From the NCBI GenBank assembly GCA_947579605.1, contig OX388311.1, positions 27,158,951 through 27,222,950 on the forward strand: a stretch of DNA of 64,000 bases, read 5' to 3'. Below, one piece after another: positions 11,201 through 21,228 of the stretch. Position numbers and translations under genes: made by a program. Numbering within the stretch: the stretch's first letter is position 1; every line of letters starts with the position of its first letter. A model generated the notes under the pieces. The model saw only the letters and a list, made by a program, of their open reading frames with translations, did not search any database and was not told where the DNA came from. Origin of the DNA: Athripsodes cinereus. Taxonomy: Eukaryota; Arthropoda; Insecta; Trichoptera; Leptoceridae.

Positions 11201-13717
11201 GATGTAATCAAATCCACCGCCGTAACAAGATATCTCAATTGTGAACAGGGAAGAATTACTGTTTCGAATTCAGCAACATGAATTAATATTACTTTCTCAC
11301 TTTTGTAAGAATACTTTTTTGTTTGTCACGGAACCGTAACACGGTGATTATCGCTGGTTAGATAAAAGTAATCTGAGACAATATTAGTTATATTAAGGCA
11401 GCACTGTTTCTTATGGAAGATATCTTTCTTTGAAAAGTAAAACTGTAGTAGGTATATAAATCGATATCTAGAAAAGTATGTTAATAAAAATCTGAGAACC
11501 ACAGAAAAACAATGTAAAGAACTTTTTATTTACCTAAGTGAGAACGGTGAAACGTCCGAAACAATTGTGAATGAAAAATGTAATTAACTGAAATGACACA
11601 AACCATATATACTTTTTTAGGTCATATTATGGCTATACCAACTTTAAACACAATAGTACATATATATAATTATCTAACGATATATCCAATTAATATTATA
11701 TATAAAAGCTATTATGACTTAGAATCATTCCTCTATCCTCTTAGACTCATCAATTACAATGTATTACATTATATCCCATTCGTGGTTTTTCATAATGCCA
11801 ATAAGTGCGATCAATATAATATTAGGTATCACCCAATATTAACTAGCAAAAAATATCGATAATCTCGGACATTAGACACAAAACTGTGACTATGATAACG
11901 TAAATAGTAATATGTAATTAATACCGTAGTACCTAAAGCATAGAATCCTATTCCAAGTACACAACAATCACATTAAAAAGAGATTATGTACCGTAAAAGC
12001 GTATCGAAGAGGGTAATGCATACAAAAAATAAAGATATTATTAAATCGGTACATTTTTTCGGCGTTCATAGAATTTCATTGGCTTATAAATGGTAATAAA
12101 TTGTTATGGTACGTTAATCTTGAAAAATGAATGTGTGACATTCAAAATGCCGAAAATCAAAAGGAGAAATTAACTTCAATTTTCGTAGGTATACAACAAA
12201 TTCTATCAACATTATATGTACAAATATTGCAAAATGATAATTATTCCATTCCATAATTTGAGATATGTTTTTGTAAAAACTCTAAAAAAAATTAAGGCGT
12301 GAGAAAAGAATAATACGAACATAAACTTTCTCAAAAGTTTAGATTATTTTATCAAAATTTACTGATATTGCGAAAACATAACAGAAAATAGTGAAAACAC
12401 AATATTGTTTTGCAAAAAAAAAAACGTAAAACTACGTAATTTTAGATTTTCTACATACTGTAATATACGATTAGGTAGGTGTACATTGTCAACAAAGCGA
12501 AAAAGTGGTTTCGAGTAAGGTCGAAGTAAATAAAAAACGGGGATATCCCACGCGGTAGAAAGCATACGGGATCGATGTATTAATTGTATGTAGTATAAAA
12601 GGCTTTAGGTGAATCTATATACGAATATTGTACAAAAAAATTATACTCACTTTAAATCGAAATAAATGTGAATACCTTAGGAAATTCTTTTTATACAGTT
12701 GAGTTGAGATCAATGGATGTATTTTAATTAAAAATTCAACTCGATCAACGTTAGCTTTAATTGAGTAGTACAAAGAGTCTAACAATAATTTACAATACTT
12801 CGCATAATATAGAAGTTAAAAATAAACGTGCTATTCAGTTTGCCACACAATTTCTAGCATGTTTATTTTATTTCTTCGTGTAACGTTTTTTTTTAATTTG
12901 AGTTAGAGTGCTTAACGATATCGAAATATCCTCGAGAAAACCCAAGTTCTTATCATTACTTAACTTGTTATGGACATGGATCAAAGTTCATAATATAAAT
13001 GGATCCACGATAGGAAATGGCTTACAAGTAAACACTGTTTTTTTATTATTCTAATTAACCGCAAATTTGTCTCGAAATACCATCTTTATAAATATGGATA
13101 GAAAGTTGGGAATCTACGTTGCAGGAAGGCACTACTGAAAATACATACCCTAGGATCAAGAAAAAGAAAAAACAAATGAAACATACTTAGGACAGTAAGT
13201 GTAAGTATTTAATTATTTCACAAAATGCTTACAACGGCATGGAACAAATAACATGTGTAATCATTAAATTAATAAAGCGAAGTTCAAGGTGACTAAGGTT
13301 TAGTTAGATTTACGAAGCAAGACGCAACTATAATTTATAAAACGAAAAAATATTTATCACACGAGCATCGATACAAAACATTTACAAACATTTCTTGATG
13401 AGTAATATAATACATAATAATATGTTTTTTAATAATAAATATAATAATACACGTGTTTACAACGTAAGGACATACTTTAGAGGGCATAAATATAATGTCC
13501 ACGTAATGAATAAATGTTTATAAGATAATCAATCACGTGCGCAAATAGCGGGAATTCCTATATCGTGTTTTATAATAAAAAACTATTACAATATAGTAAA
13601 CATCCTTAAACGATCATAAATATATATTAATTAAGTAAATAATTTAAATCTCGGAACAAAAACACCGCATAGAAGTTGGCAAGGAACAAGCATAAAACGT
13701 GTGTTAAAAAACTTGGA
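8260..13717. other. Long AT-rich stretch without a supported gene
   Basis: No repeat family recognised elsewhere in the window was found here. A GC-richer patch at about 8700-8820 is open in two overlapping frames but has no recognisable product. A 35-nt segment at 10373-10407, bracketed by TTTTTCAG and GTAAGG, could be a microexon, but that is guesswork. Confidence 0.4.
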
Positions 13718-13925
13718 CAAGACAGCAGCAACGGACAGGGATCTCTGGAGTTAATGATCTCCAACTCAAACCAAGACAAGGGGGAGAATACCAGGTGCCA
13801 GCAAACTCCCCTTTCACGGCACAAGCTTTTAGCTTAGTGTGAAAGGTGTATAAGGTTGTATTTGGGTTTATGACAAAACCCAGATATATCTTTTTAAAAA
13901 ACAAAAAAAATATATGTACAAATGT
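13718..13925 (+). mobile_element. tRNA-derived SINE, copy 2 (sense +)
   Basis: The body GCAAACTCCCCTTTCACGGC, then AAGCTTTTAGCTTAG, then GTGTATAAGGTTGTATTTGG, then CCCAGATATATC, is followed by an A-rich tail. The tRNA-like head is strongly decayed, but ATACCAGGTGCC still matches the copy at 20.0 kb just downstream of its B-box. Confidence 0.7.
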
Positions 13926-14176
13926 AAATAAAGATCTTCAAAAAGTACACAAAAAACAAAACAAAACATTTTTACAACATCTTGTTTACGAAATTTCTTT
14001 CAATTACCGAACAAATTATCATATATGCGCCAGATGGGCGCATCCGTAACGACAAATCTCGGAAAAACATTTCTGTAATCAGCAGGTCTAAAAAGGCCAC
14101 TTTATATGAATCGTAATAGGAACGTATTAGGAATTGCAAAACAATTCGTAAAATGGCCACAAAGTTGGCGATTCCT

Positions 14177-14460
14177 ATTATGAATTGCGCGCAATTCTTA
14201 TCAGCAATTCGGATGTTTGACAGTTTTCTATAGAGATTCGTAAAATGGTTCACTAAATATGAATTACTTACTTGTCAAATAGCTGAATTACTCGGGACTA
14301 ATATCTTACAATTCATTTTATTATTTATCAAGAACATATTATGAATTGCGCGCAATTCCTATCAGCAATTCGGATGTTTGACAGTTTTCTATAGAGTTAA
14401 ATAGCTGAATTGTTACATGTTACTCCGGACTAACATCTTGCAATTCAATTTATTATTCAG
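14177..14460. repeat. Subterminal 161-bp tandem duplication carrying a 16-bp perfect palindrome
   Basis: A segment beginning ATTATGAATTGCGCGC recurs 161 bp later (14177 and 14338). Each copy contains the perfect palindrome GAATTGCGCGCAATTC (14182-14197 and 14343-14358), followed by CAGCAATTCGGATGTTTGAC. Related AATTGC/GCAATTC words recur near the right end (about 19340-19410). These are candidate binding sites for the transposase or the Myb-like protein. Confidence 0.75.
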
Positions 14461-14587
14461 TTGGCTTAAAATTTTTTTAGAAAAATTCATTCATAATTTA
14501 TTTAATTATTCATTTTTTACTGTAGGTACATTGATTAAAAACAATTACATAAAAGGTATACATTCAAATTAAATAAATCAATATATA

Positions 14588-14630
14588 GAGGGCGAGTTTA
14601 TCACAAAGGCGCGATCTCTTCCAACTAACC
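14588..14630 (-). mobile_element. LINE 3'-end hairpin module, copy 3, beside the transposase start
   Basis: On the minus strand it reads GGGTTAGTTGGAAGA, then the stem ATCGC...GTGAT (one G-U type pair), then AAACTCGCCC. It ends three bases before the transposase ATG, so it would form part of the transposase 5' leader. Confidence 0.6.
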
Positions 14631-14889
14631 CAAATGGCAAATTTAGGCCTATATAACAATTTTCTGGAGCACGCGCGTGTTACAGAGTCGATTCTAAATC
14701 GCCAGCGAAATTACTCTTATCGAAGCATGGAACTTGCTTTTGATATGCCGGATTTCGAGTTTGTCGGATTATTTAGGTTGACTAAAGGTTTGTGTCGCGA
14801 CTTGATACAAGAGTTGGAGCCTTATTTACCATCCAGGCGAGGTGGAATAAGTAGGATATCCAAGGTAAGAGGAAAAAATAAAAATCATA

Positions 14890-15045
14890 TTAAGTATGTA
14901 GGTTTTGTTATAAACCCAATTGGTACTGAATACCTATGTCATTCACAGTAAGCTTGTGTCGTGAAAGTGAAGTTTATCGGCCCGGAATCGAACCTCGCAC
15001 CTCTTGTACATTAAGCTGAGACTCTACCTTGCAGATAGTTTTACA
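14890..15045 (-). mobile_element. tRNA-derived SINE, copy 3, in transposase intron 1
   Basis: On the plus strand the reverse-complement landmarks are GTTATAAACCCAA, CACAGTAAGC, CTTGTGTCGTGAAAG, the B-box complement GGAATCGAACC and the A-box region GAGACTCTACCTTGCAG. It is oriented opposite to the transposase and lies wholly between the donor at 14865 and the acceptor at 15193. Confidence 0.75.
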
Positions 15046-15636
15046 ATTATTGTTGGATATGTACTTTTCCCTTTGATCCTCATAAGTAAAGATAATAAGA
15101 AAATATAAGGCTACTTACATAATTATTACTTATCTACTTACACTATAAAGGCATAATAGTCTTACATACAGCATTATTTTATTTGCATTTTAGGTGTTAA
15201 GTGCGCTGAGTTTCTATGCATCTGGTTCGTACCAGAGGGTTATAGGAGCCAGTGTTCACCACAAGATGCACCAAGTAAGTGTGTCCAACTGTGTTAGGGC
15301 TGTAACACTAGCTCTAAACAGTGACCACTTCAGAAAAAAATATATACATTTTCCACAAACTCGGGAAGAAAGGAGTGTTGTCAAACATGGGTAAGCTACC
15401 TATTACTATCCCATATTTTTTGTTTGCTGACAGTAACAGGGAACCTTCAAATTAAAAGTTACTTATTTTTCAGGTTTTATCAAAAGTTTGGCATGCCTGG
15501 TGTTTTGGGATGCATTGACGGCACCCACATTGCCATCGTTAGACCCCCAGAATTCGAAGAGAGATATTTTAATAGAAAGCGGTATCACTCGTTAAATGCT
15601 CAAATAGTAAGTGCTTGTCAACTTGACCCTTTTTAC

Positions 15637-16078
15637 ATACATACCTTCGCACCACTTTCCTTGCGGAGTAGGCAGAAAGAATCTAGTCATTTCCTCCTAT
15701 CCCTGCGTACACCTTTTGCTTCCGACATTTTCATACAATTCCTCATGAATGCACTCCTCTTCAATGTGTTCAACGCATGACCGTCCTGTATGATTTTGTC
15801 ATTTGACCCTTGGACGGCCACATCTTCAAGCACCTTTCTTCTCAGCCAAAATTATTTTCCCGATCATGCTATCTACATGCCCAAACCATCGTAACTTATT
15901 TACATTCATCTTAATTACTACACCAACTCCCATTTCACGTTCCTCTCGTATAGCGTGTTATGCACTCTATCTCTCAGATACCCACACATCCTTTTCAACG
16001 ATCTCATTTAGTCATTTCTGCTGCATTACTCCACTTTCATTTTTCTTTAGCCATGTCCACATCTCACTTGTATACTAA
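15637..16078 (-). mobile_element. RTE-like LINE 3' end, copy in transposase intron 3
   Basis: This is homologous, base for base over most of its length, to the copy at 38359-38847 but more decayed, with frames broken. Its 3' end (left) is the ACATACATACC microsatellite complement; its 5' truncation is at about 16078. The flanks CCTTTTTAC (about 15628-15636) and CCTTTTTTAC (16079-16088) look like a target-site duplication with one base of slippage. Minus-sense insertion in an intron would have been tolerated by the transposon. Confidence 0.8.
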
Positions 16079-16584
16079 CCTTTTTTACCTTCTAAAATAT
16101 TTTGATTTAATCTGAAGTGTTTCTTCAGTTAAATTGATATTTTTCTGAAATAAAAGTATAGGTACTCAGTTGTTTGGCCAAAGTAAATTTTATTAACAAT
16201 TTAAGAAAAAATAATTTATTTATTGAATCTAATGCATTTTACAAACATAAAATAAAAACAAATAAAATAATACACTTTTCAAATCCAATCAAAATAGGCT
16301 AATAAAAACAAACTATGTAATCAATAACTTAAATATTAAATAATAGTAGGTATACATATTGCCACCTTAAAGAAAGTACACACTTATTAAAGTAATAGTG
16401 TATACAAATACCTAATATGAAAAAGTAATAATAATAATTTCATGACAGATATAAACTAATATAACATACTTACTCTCACAACCATATCATGAAGTGGTAA
16501 TTAGGGGCTTACAACTAGTAATACTTTATATATTTAATGTATTTTAGTTATCTGATTCATACTTAAATGTTTATTAATTTATTT

Positions 16585-16642
16585 ATTAACAATTCACCTT
16601 TTACGTGTTGTATATTAACAATTCACCTTTTACGTGTTGTAT
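16585..16642. repeat. 29-bp tandem duplication
   Basis: ATTAACAATTCACCTTTTAC plus GTGTTGTAT occurs twice head to tail with no changes. It lies in the long transposase intron 3. Confidence 0.85.
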
Positions 16643-17683
16643 ATTTACATACACAGTTCATATTATGATGTACACACAAGTATAGAAAATTAAGACACAA
16701 CAATCATAATAAAAAATCAAAAAACACAAAAAAACAATACAATTATCAGTATCACAGCATAAAATATGAATAGAGAAAAAAAGTCAATTGATCACAAGTC
16801 AATTCGATAGTAGGTTATCTTGTCAAATTTTCAATAAACGAGTATTTATGTGATTATTTCAAACAAAAATAAATGGGACGTCAAGTAGCACACAGTCTTT
16901 AAAAATGGATGTTGTAAAATTAATAATATTTAGTGTCAATAGAAACTGAGAAATGTCAAATAAATGTTATATAAACCTAGGACGACTTGCTCCATAATTT
17001 TAAATTATATATGAGTTGATTTATTAGATTTTTTATACATAAATTCTGGTTAAATTGTTTTTAAAACTAATTTAAAATTATGGAACAACTTGACCTAAGT
17101 ATTAAATCCTTTATTTTTTTAGGTGTGTGATTCAGACTTGAATAATAATAAGTATTGATGCCAGTCACGGTGGGGCAACTCATGACTCATTTGTGTGGAA
17201 TCACCATTCGCTTAAGTCCCACCTCGAGCAACTCCACCAGGCTGAAAATGAAACAGTGTGGTTCTTAGGTTAGTATATCTACACACAATTGAAATATGTG
17301 AAGTAAAAATTATAAAATAAGACTTTCAGTATTTTAATGAAGTTTGCTTCAGGTGATTCAGGCTATCCCCTACGGTCCACCCTAACGACACCTGTAGTTA
17401 ACACCGAGCCCGGCTCCCCCGAGAGGTACTACACCGACCTGCATTGTCGAGTTCGAAACACAGTGGAGCGATGTATCGGGGTGCTCAAGGCACGCTGGAG
17501 ATGTTTGCTAGTGGATCGGAAGCTCCATTACCATCCCACAACAGCTGGATACATTGCAAATGCTTGTGTGGTGTTACACAACATTGCCAATAGTGCTAGA
17601 CTGTATATTACTCTATATTAAGTACTGTCACTGTCGAAGATCACCCACTATTGACAACCTAGCTATTATTAGCTGCAGATATA

Positions 17684-18415
17684 TTATATAATTCTACTTA
17701 CTGCGGTATCGTGTCTGGCGAGTTCGCCTGAGCTTCCTCTGGGAGGCCCTCCACCTGTTCCACTAGCATCAGTGTTTATGTCAGCAACTATCTTTTTGAG
17801 CTTACTTTTGTAGTTACTGACATACTAGAAAAAAATTAATGTTGGATATTATTAAGAAAGTATTTGATAATTATTATTCTATAAATTTTGTTAACATAAT
17901 TTACTCTATTCTATTATAATTGTTATTTGTTGATTTTAACTTTTGTGGTTGAAGTTGCTACTATTGTGTTATGCTGTAAGGTGTATATTGTTATATTATT
18001 TTATTGATGTGATTATTTAAATATTGCATTTTAATGTGCTATATTTGGTTATATATGTTTTGTAGAGCACATAAAGGTTATAGGTATAGGGATCTTCACT
18101 GGTTGGCTTATTGCTAAATATGTTGTAGATCATAATATTTTTTGTATTAACTGTATGTATCCTGTAAAATTAAAATAAATAAATAAATATTCCTACAAAA
18201 GTACTTACAACGGACCTTTCTTTGGGAGTTTTGGCTGGACCTGAACCCTCGGCATTAAGTATACTGGTCACGTCTTGCCAGCGGCGAGATGACTCCGCCC
18301 GTCCCCGTGAGCTATTATTGTAACCCCGAGCTCTTGCCAGGCTGGGGTTACGCTCCAGAAACTCCAATAAAACAAACCACTGTGCCTCAGACACTCTTGC
18401 GCTGCGCCTTTCCAT
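17684..18415 (-). CDS. Harbinger Myb/SANT-like DNA-binding protein, two or three exons
   Basis: Exon 1 (18415-18209, 69 codons) begins MERRSARVSEAQWFVLLEFL and continues through GRAESSRRWQDVTSILN and KTPKERSV, the tryptophan-spaced trihelix Myb/SANT-like pattern of Harbinger second proteins, which help import the transposase and bind element ends. Exon 2 (17824-17702, 41 codons) starts YVSNYKSKLKKIVADI after a TTTTTCTAG acceptor, matching the usual third helix, then a Gly/Pro-rich linker. Reading on gives a stop at 17684, about 115 residues. A perfect GTAAGT ... CTGCAG pair 29 nt apart would instead join to LIIARLSIVGDLRQ ending at 17628, 7 bp from the transposase stop, but 29 nt is too short for a normal intron; an internal deletion in that intron could explain it. 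No frameshift is seen in exons 1-2. Confidence 0.8.
17940..18190 (+). mobile_element. LINE-like 3' tail ending in (AAAT)n, in the Myb-like gene intron
   Basis: A T/G-rich stretch ends in TTAAAATAAATAAATAAAT, as LINE 3' ends do. It fills most of the 384-nt intron between the two Myb-like exons. No coding part remains and the left border is vague. Confidence 0.4.
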
Positions 18416-19949
18416 TGCTATAAAATAATTATACTGTATAAATTTACGCGATTATTAATTAGGTAGTACCTAACATATTCATTAAATAAACATTATGAAT
18501 GTCACTTATTAATAACCTATATATGTGCAAATATAATTATATTGGTGTTTCTCCTTACTTCAGAAAAATTAAATATATATTATTAGATATATAGACACAC
18601 ACACATACAATAATATAGTGCTCAGTACAATAATTTACAATGCAGTGGATTATATGTTCACTATGTAAATAGACAAATGAACCTAACCTTCCTTGCCTGT
18701 TGCATATACCCAAACAAAAAAATCATGCTATAGTGTCAGCAATGAAAAAGAAATTGGAAAACTGAATAATTAAGAAATTAAATATTGTTTTAAATTATGA
18801 ATATCAAAAATTCACTTACTTTGTAATAAAATATGCATCTTGCTGAAACAAAAGACACATTGGGAACGAATGGAAAGTTTACATACGCGACGCTTCCAAA
18901 CATCTTTGGGTATGTTTTTTTTCGACACGAAACGAAAAAAAACATTTAAGAAGTGTTTAACATAATATAAAAACTTCACTTAGAATGTAATTAATTGCCG
19001 ACAATTGAAAACACAAATCCAACGGTTTTAGTAATGTTGTGGTAATGTCAAAATAATGAACGTTGAGTATTGCCAGCCGAAAAAAAATAAAAATATTTTT
19101 ATAAATCAGATTATTTGGTACTTAATAGTAATTTACTACAATATTGATATATTTTGATTAAATATGTATTTTTACATGTAAAATATGCAATATTTTATTT
19201 TTGAAATAATGAAATCACGATGAAAACATTACCGATACAGTGCCGGGTATTGTTTTTTTCATGCGGCAACATTTTACCGAATCCGAATTGTTTGATGAAT
19301 TGAATTGTGTGTGAACTGCGTACGGTCGAGACGATTTTTGCGAAAATTAGAGGAATTGCTACGGAATCGCTCGCAATTCGGGATAGGAATCATCCGTAAA
19401 GGAATTGCTAAATGTGGCCATTTTAGCCCTGCAGGTCGAATAAACCCAGATGTTGTTTTGAACGTCGTAAAAACGTAGATAAGACTTTCAGTACTTACAA
19501 TAAGTAACAGCGATGCAGACACGAAATAGGTACACTTCGTAGTAGCATAACCATAGTAGAGGTGGCTGTAGAATACCGGGTATTGATTGTTGGTTTACAT
19601 GACTGTGTAGTCGTGGTGGCAAAATCTAGGAGGGACAATAATTTCCTTCAGCCCATAATATGCTACAGAATACAGTACTATGAACCTAACACACATATAC
19701 AAGACTGCCTGCCTATACCTACTTATTTCTTATTTCTCTTCGCTTGCAGCAGTAGAATACAACTCGAACGTATTATGTTATGAAAAGGGAGGACCTCGTA
19801 AACCTACCAATACAAATAAAGCCATACATAAATACATGAGAATATAACAACTAATCAGTGGTGTCCAAACTAAATTGAAACCATATTGATCTTATGAATA
19901 AAATGGTCACATATTACGGTAAGAACGTCTGCTGCTAAAAAAATCAAAA

Positions 19950-20372
19950 ATTGGCAAAGAATAGGTCTCCCACTCTTTTCTGTTAGTTTTCGTGTACTTT
20001 TAAATGGAGTTTTTTTTTTAAAAAAGATATATCTGGATTTTATTTGTTATAAACCCAAATACAACCTTATACACCTTTCACAGTAAGCTACTAAAAGCTT
20101 GTGTCATGAAAGGGGAGTTTGCCGGCACCTGGTATCGAACCACGGACCCCTTGTTCACGAGGCCAAGACTCTACCTCCAGGCTACCGACGAACTCTTTGA
20201 AAAGTTATTGGCACAAAACAGCGATTTGTGAAACTTTTAACACCTTCAATTTAAAGTATGCCAGGCATTCTGAATGTATTTATTATTATTGTAACGGAGA
20301 GGACAATTCGCGTGCTCATTACATACAATGAGTTAAACTACCCAACTTAAGGGATATGCCGTGATGATATAA
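19950..20372 (+). mobile_element. Retroposon family D, full length, split by a SINE
   Basis: The 5' part AATAGGTCTCCCACTCTTTT...GTGTACTTTTAAATGG lies at 19957-20010 and the 3' part, TATGCCAGGCATTCTGAAT, ACGGAGAGGACAA and GGGATATGCCGTGATGATAT, at about 20230-20370. The SINE at 20023-20192 interrupts it, so family D was here first. Confidence 0.7.
20023..20192 (-). mobile_element. tRNA-derived SINE, copy 4, best-preserved head
   Basis: On the minus strand it reads, in order: the A-box GGTAGCCTGGAGGTAGAGTC, the B-box GTGGTTCGATACC, the body GGCAAACTCCCCTTTCATG, then AAGGTTGTATTTGGGTTTAT, and the tail AGATATATC with A-runs. The spacing of the boxes is that of a pol III tRNA promoter. There is no tRNA 3' half or cloverleaf, so it is a SINE and not a tRNA gene. 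Confidence 0.85.
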
Positions 20373-20613
20373 CATGAAACAATAAATTTGTCAAATGCTT
20401 ATTTTTTCGTACGAAATTCAAAGAGTGAGGTAAAAAAAATACCATGTCATAAAATTATTTTTTGATGTTTTCTTATAAACATACGAGATATTCAAATAGG
20501 TAATTTATTATTTTTGAACTAGGTATGTGATAAAAAAATTTTGTCTTCAATTTCAGTAATTACTTGACGTCGTATGAGAGGTATGTATTTTTATTTGTAT
20601 CATTTGTTTACAG

Positions 20614-20874
20614 AATATCACATTACATCTGGGGTAACAAACCTTATTACTGAAGGTCACATAGACAAGCTTATAGAGGTATGTAATAAAACATATTTAA
20701 TATCAATAACAATCTATTATATAATATTATCATAGAATAACCACATACACTAAAAAAAAAACAAGAGCTGGGCATTTACGATTAATGAAATGACGAGTTA
20801 ATTAATGTCCCTTAAAATGTGATTAAATTTTAAATTAATTCTTTTTTTAACAGCAATTCAAATGTCCGTTCTAA
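20614..20874 (+). CDS. Two possible short exons of an unrecognised gene
   Basis: A 65-nt segment, 20614-20678, is bracketed by TTTACAG and GTATGT and is open in one frame only, reading YHITSGVTNLITEGHIDKLI and ending in E. After a 175-nt gap, a TTTTTTTAACAG acceptor at 20853 leads in the same phase to QFKCPF and a stop at 20872-20874. Another frame from ATG 20862 gives MSVLKKPSKASIEPIT up to a GT at 20911, so the second segment could instead be a first coding exon. I do not recognise either peptide. Such signal pairs also arise by chance in AT-rich DNA. Confidence 0.25.
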
Positions 20875-21129
20875 AAAAACCTTCAAAAGCTTCCATAGAA
20901 CCGATTACAGGTATTATTTTTTTCAAAAATACTTTTAAGATTATCAAGTTATATTCTTCATACTGGTGCTAAGTTTCGATAAAAACATACCTACCGTTTT
21001 ATTACTTTTTTATTGAAATTAATATGGTACACAATAAGTGAAAGACATCAATACAAATATACAAGCAATAATAATGTTTCAAACAGTGCCATCAAGCTAC
21101 CAACAATCTCCAATTTCGTTTGTATATGG

Positions 21130-21228
21130 TAGAAACCAGCCTTCTCCATTCAGAGTATATTTGCGTCATTGAGTCCTACAACATTTTTAACGTAGTTGTC
21201 ACATGGACGGTGTGTTGTGAAAGGACAT
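21130..21228 (-). mobile_element. LINE 3'-end fragment, same family as 36925-37166
   Basis: It shares GAAACCAGCCTTCTCCATTC, TTGCGTCA and CGGTGTGTTGTGAAA with the better copy at 36.9 kb. It is decayed and non-coding. Confidence 0.6.

Larger units (their letters stand above)
14634..17621 (+). pseudogene. Harbinger (HARBI1-like) DDE transposase, five exons, frameshifted
   Basis: Exons inferred from frames and GT-AG borders: 14634-14864, 15194-15390, 15474-15606, 17123-17268, 17353-17621; joined, about 324 residues. Exon 1 has the N-terminal region (GLFRLTKGLCRDLIQELEPY); exon 2 the helix-turn-helix-like region (LSFYASGSYQRVIGAS); exon 3 the first catalytic Asp in VLGCIDGTHIAIVRPP (about residue 158); exon 4 the second in GGATHDSFVW; exon 5 the Glu in NTVERCIGVLKARW and the closing CVVLHNI. 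The enzyme would cut and paste the element together with the Myb-like partner. In exon 4 the frame entering as VCDSDL hits TGA at 17156-17158; a one-base shift in the (AAT)n run at about 17141-17151 restores the conserved ...SIDASHGG. Introns 2 and 4 are about 83 nt; introns 1 and 3 are swollen by retroelements. The start codon is chosen because it begins the conserved region after a stop-rich leader. Confidence 0.88.
14085..19429. mobile_element. PIF/Harbinger DNA transposon, near complete, with nested insertions
   Basis: The left end GGTCTAAAAAGGCCACTTTA pairs with the right end, which reads GGGCTAAAATGGCCACATTT on the minus strand. Between them lie the two genes that define the superfamily: a DDE transposase with introns (+) and a Myb/SANT-like DNA-binding protein (-), converging. 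Both proteins are needed for transposition in characterised Harbinger elements. GCAGG flanks both ends, but the canonical 3-bp TWA duplication is not clear. The transposase has a frameshift and three retroelement pieces sit in introns, so this copy is not autonomous now. The total length, ~5.3 kb, is inflated by those insertions. Confidence 0.88.

Noticed and set aside
14082..14087. GCAGGT as the Harbinger target duplication (also 19431-19436)
   Set aside because: It stands outside both ends, but the spacing to the inverted repeats differs by about three bases and the superfamily normally duplicates three bases; left undecided.
15424..15780. 118-codon frame as a single transposase exon
   Set aside because: Only 15474-15606 is transposase; the rest is the GT donor, intron and antisense RTE-like LINE sequence read by chance.
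20130..20192. tRNA gene suggested by A-box and B-box spacing (minus strand)
   Set aside because: The 3' half of a cloverleaf is missing and the sequence runs into the repeated SINE body and A-rich tail; four related copies show the same.
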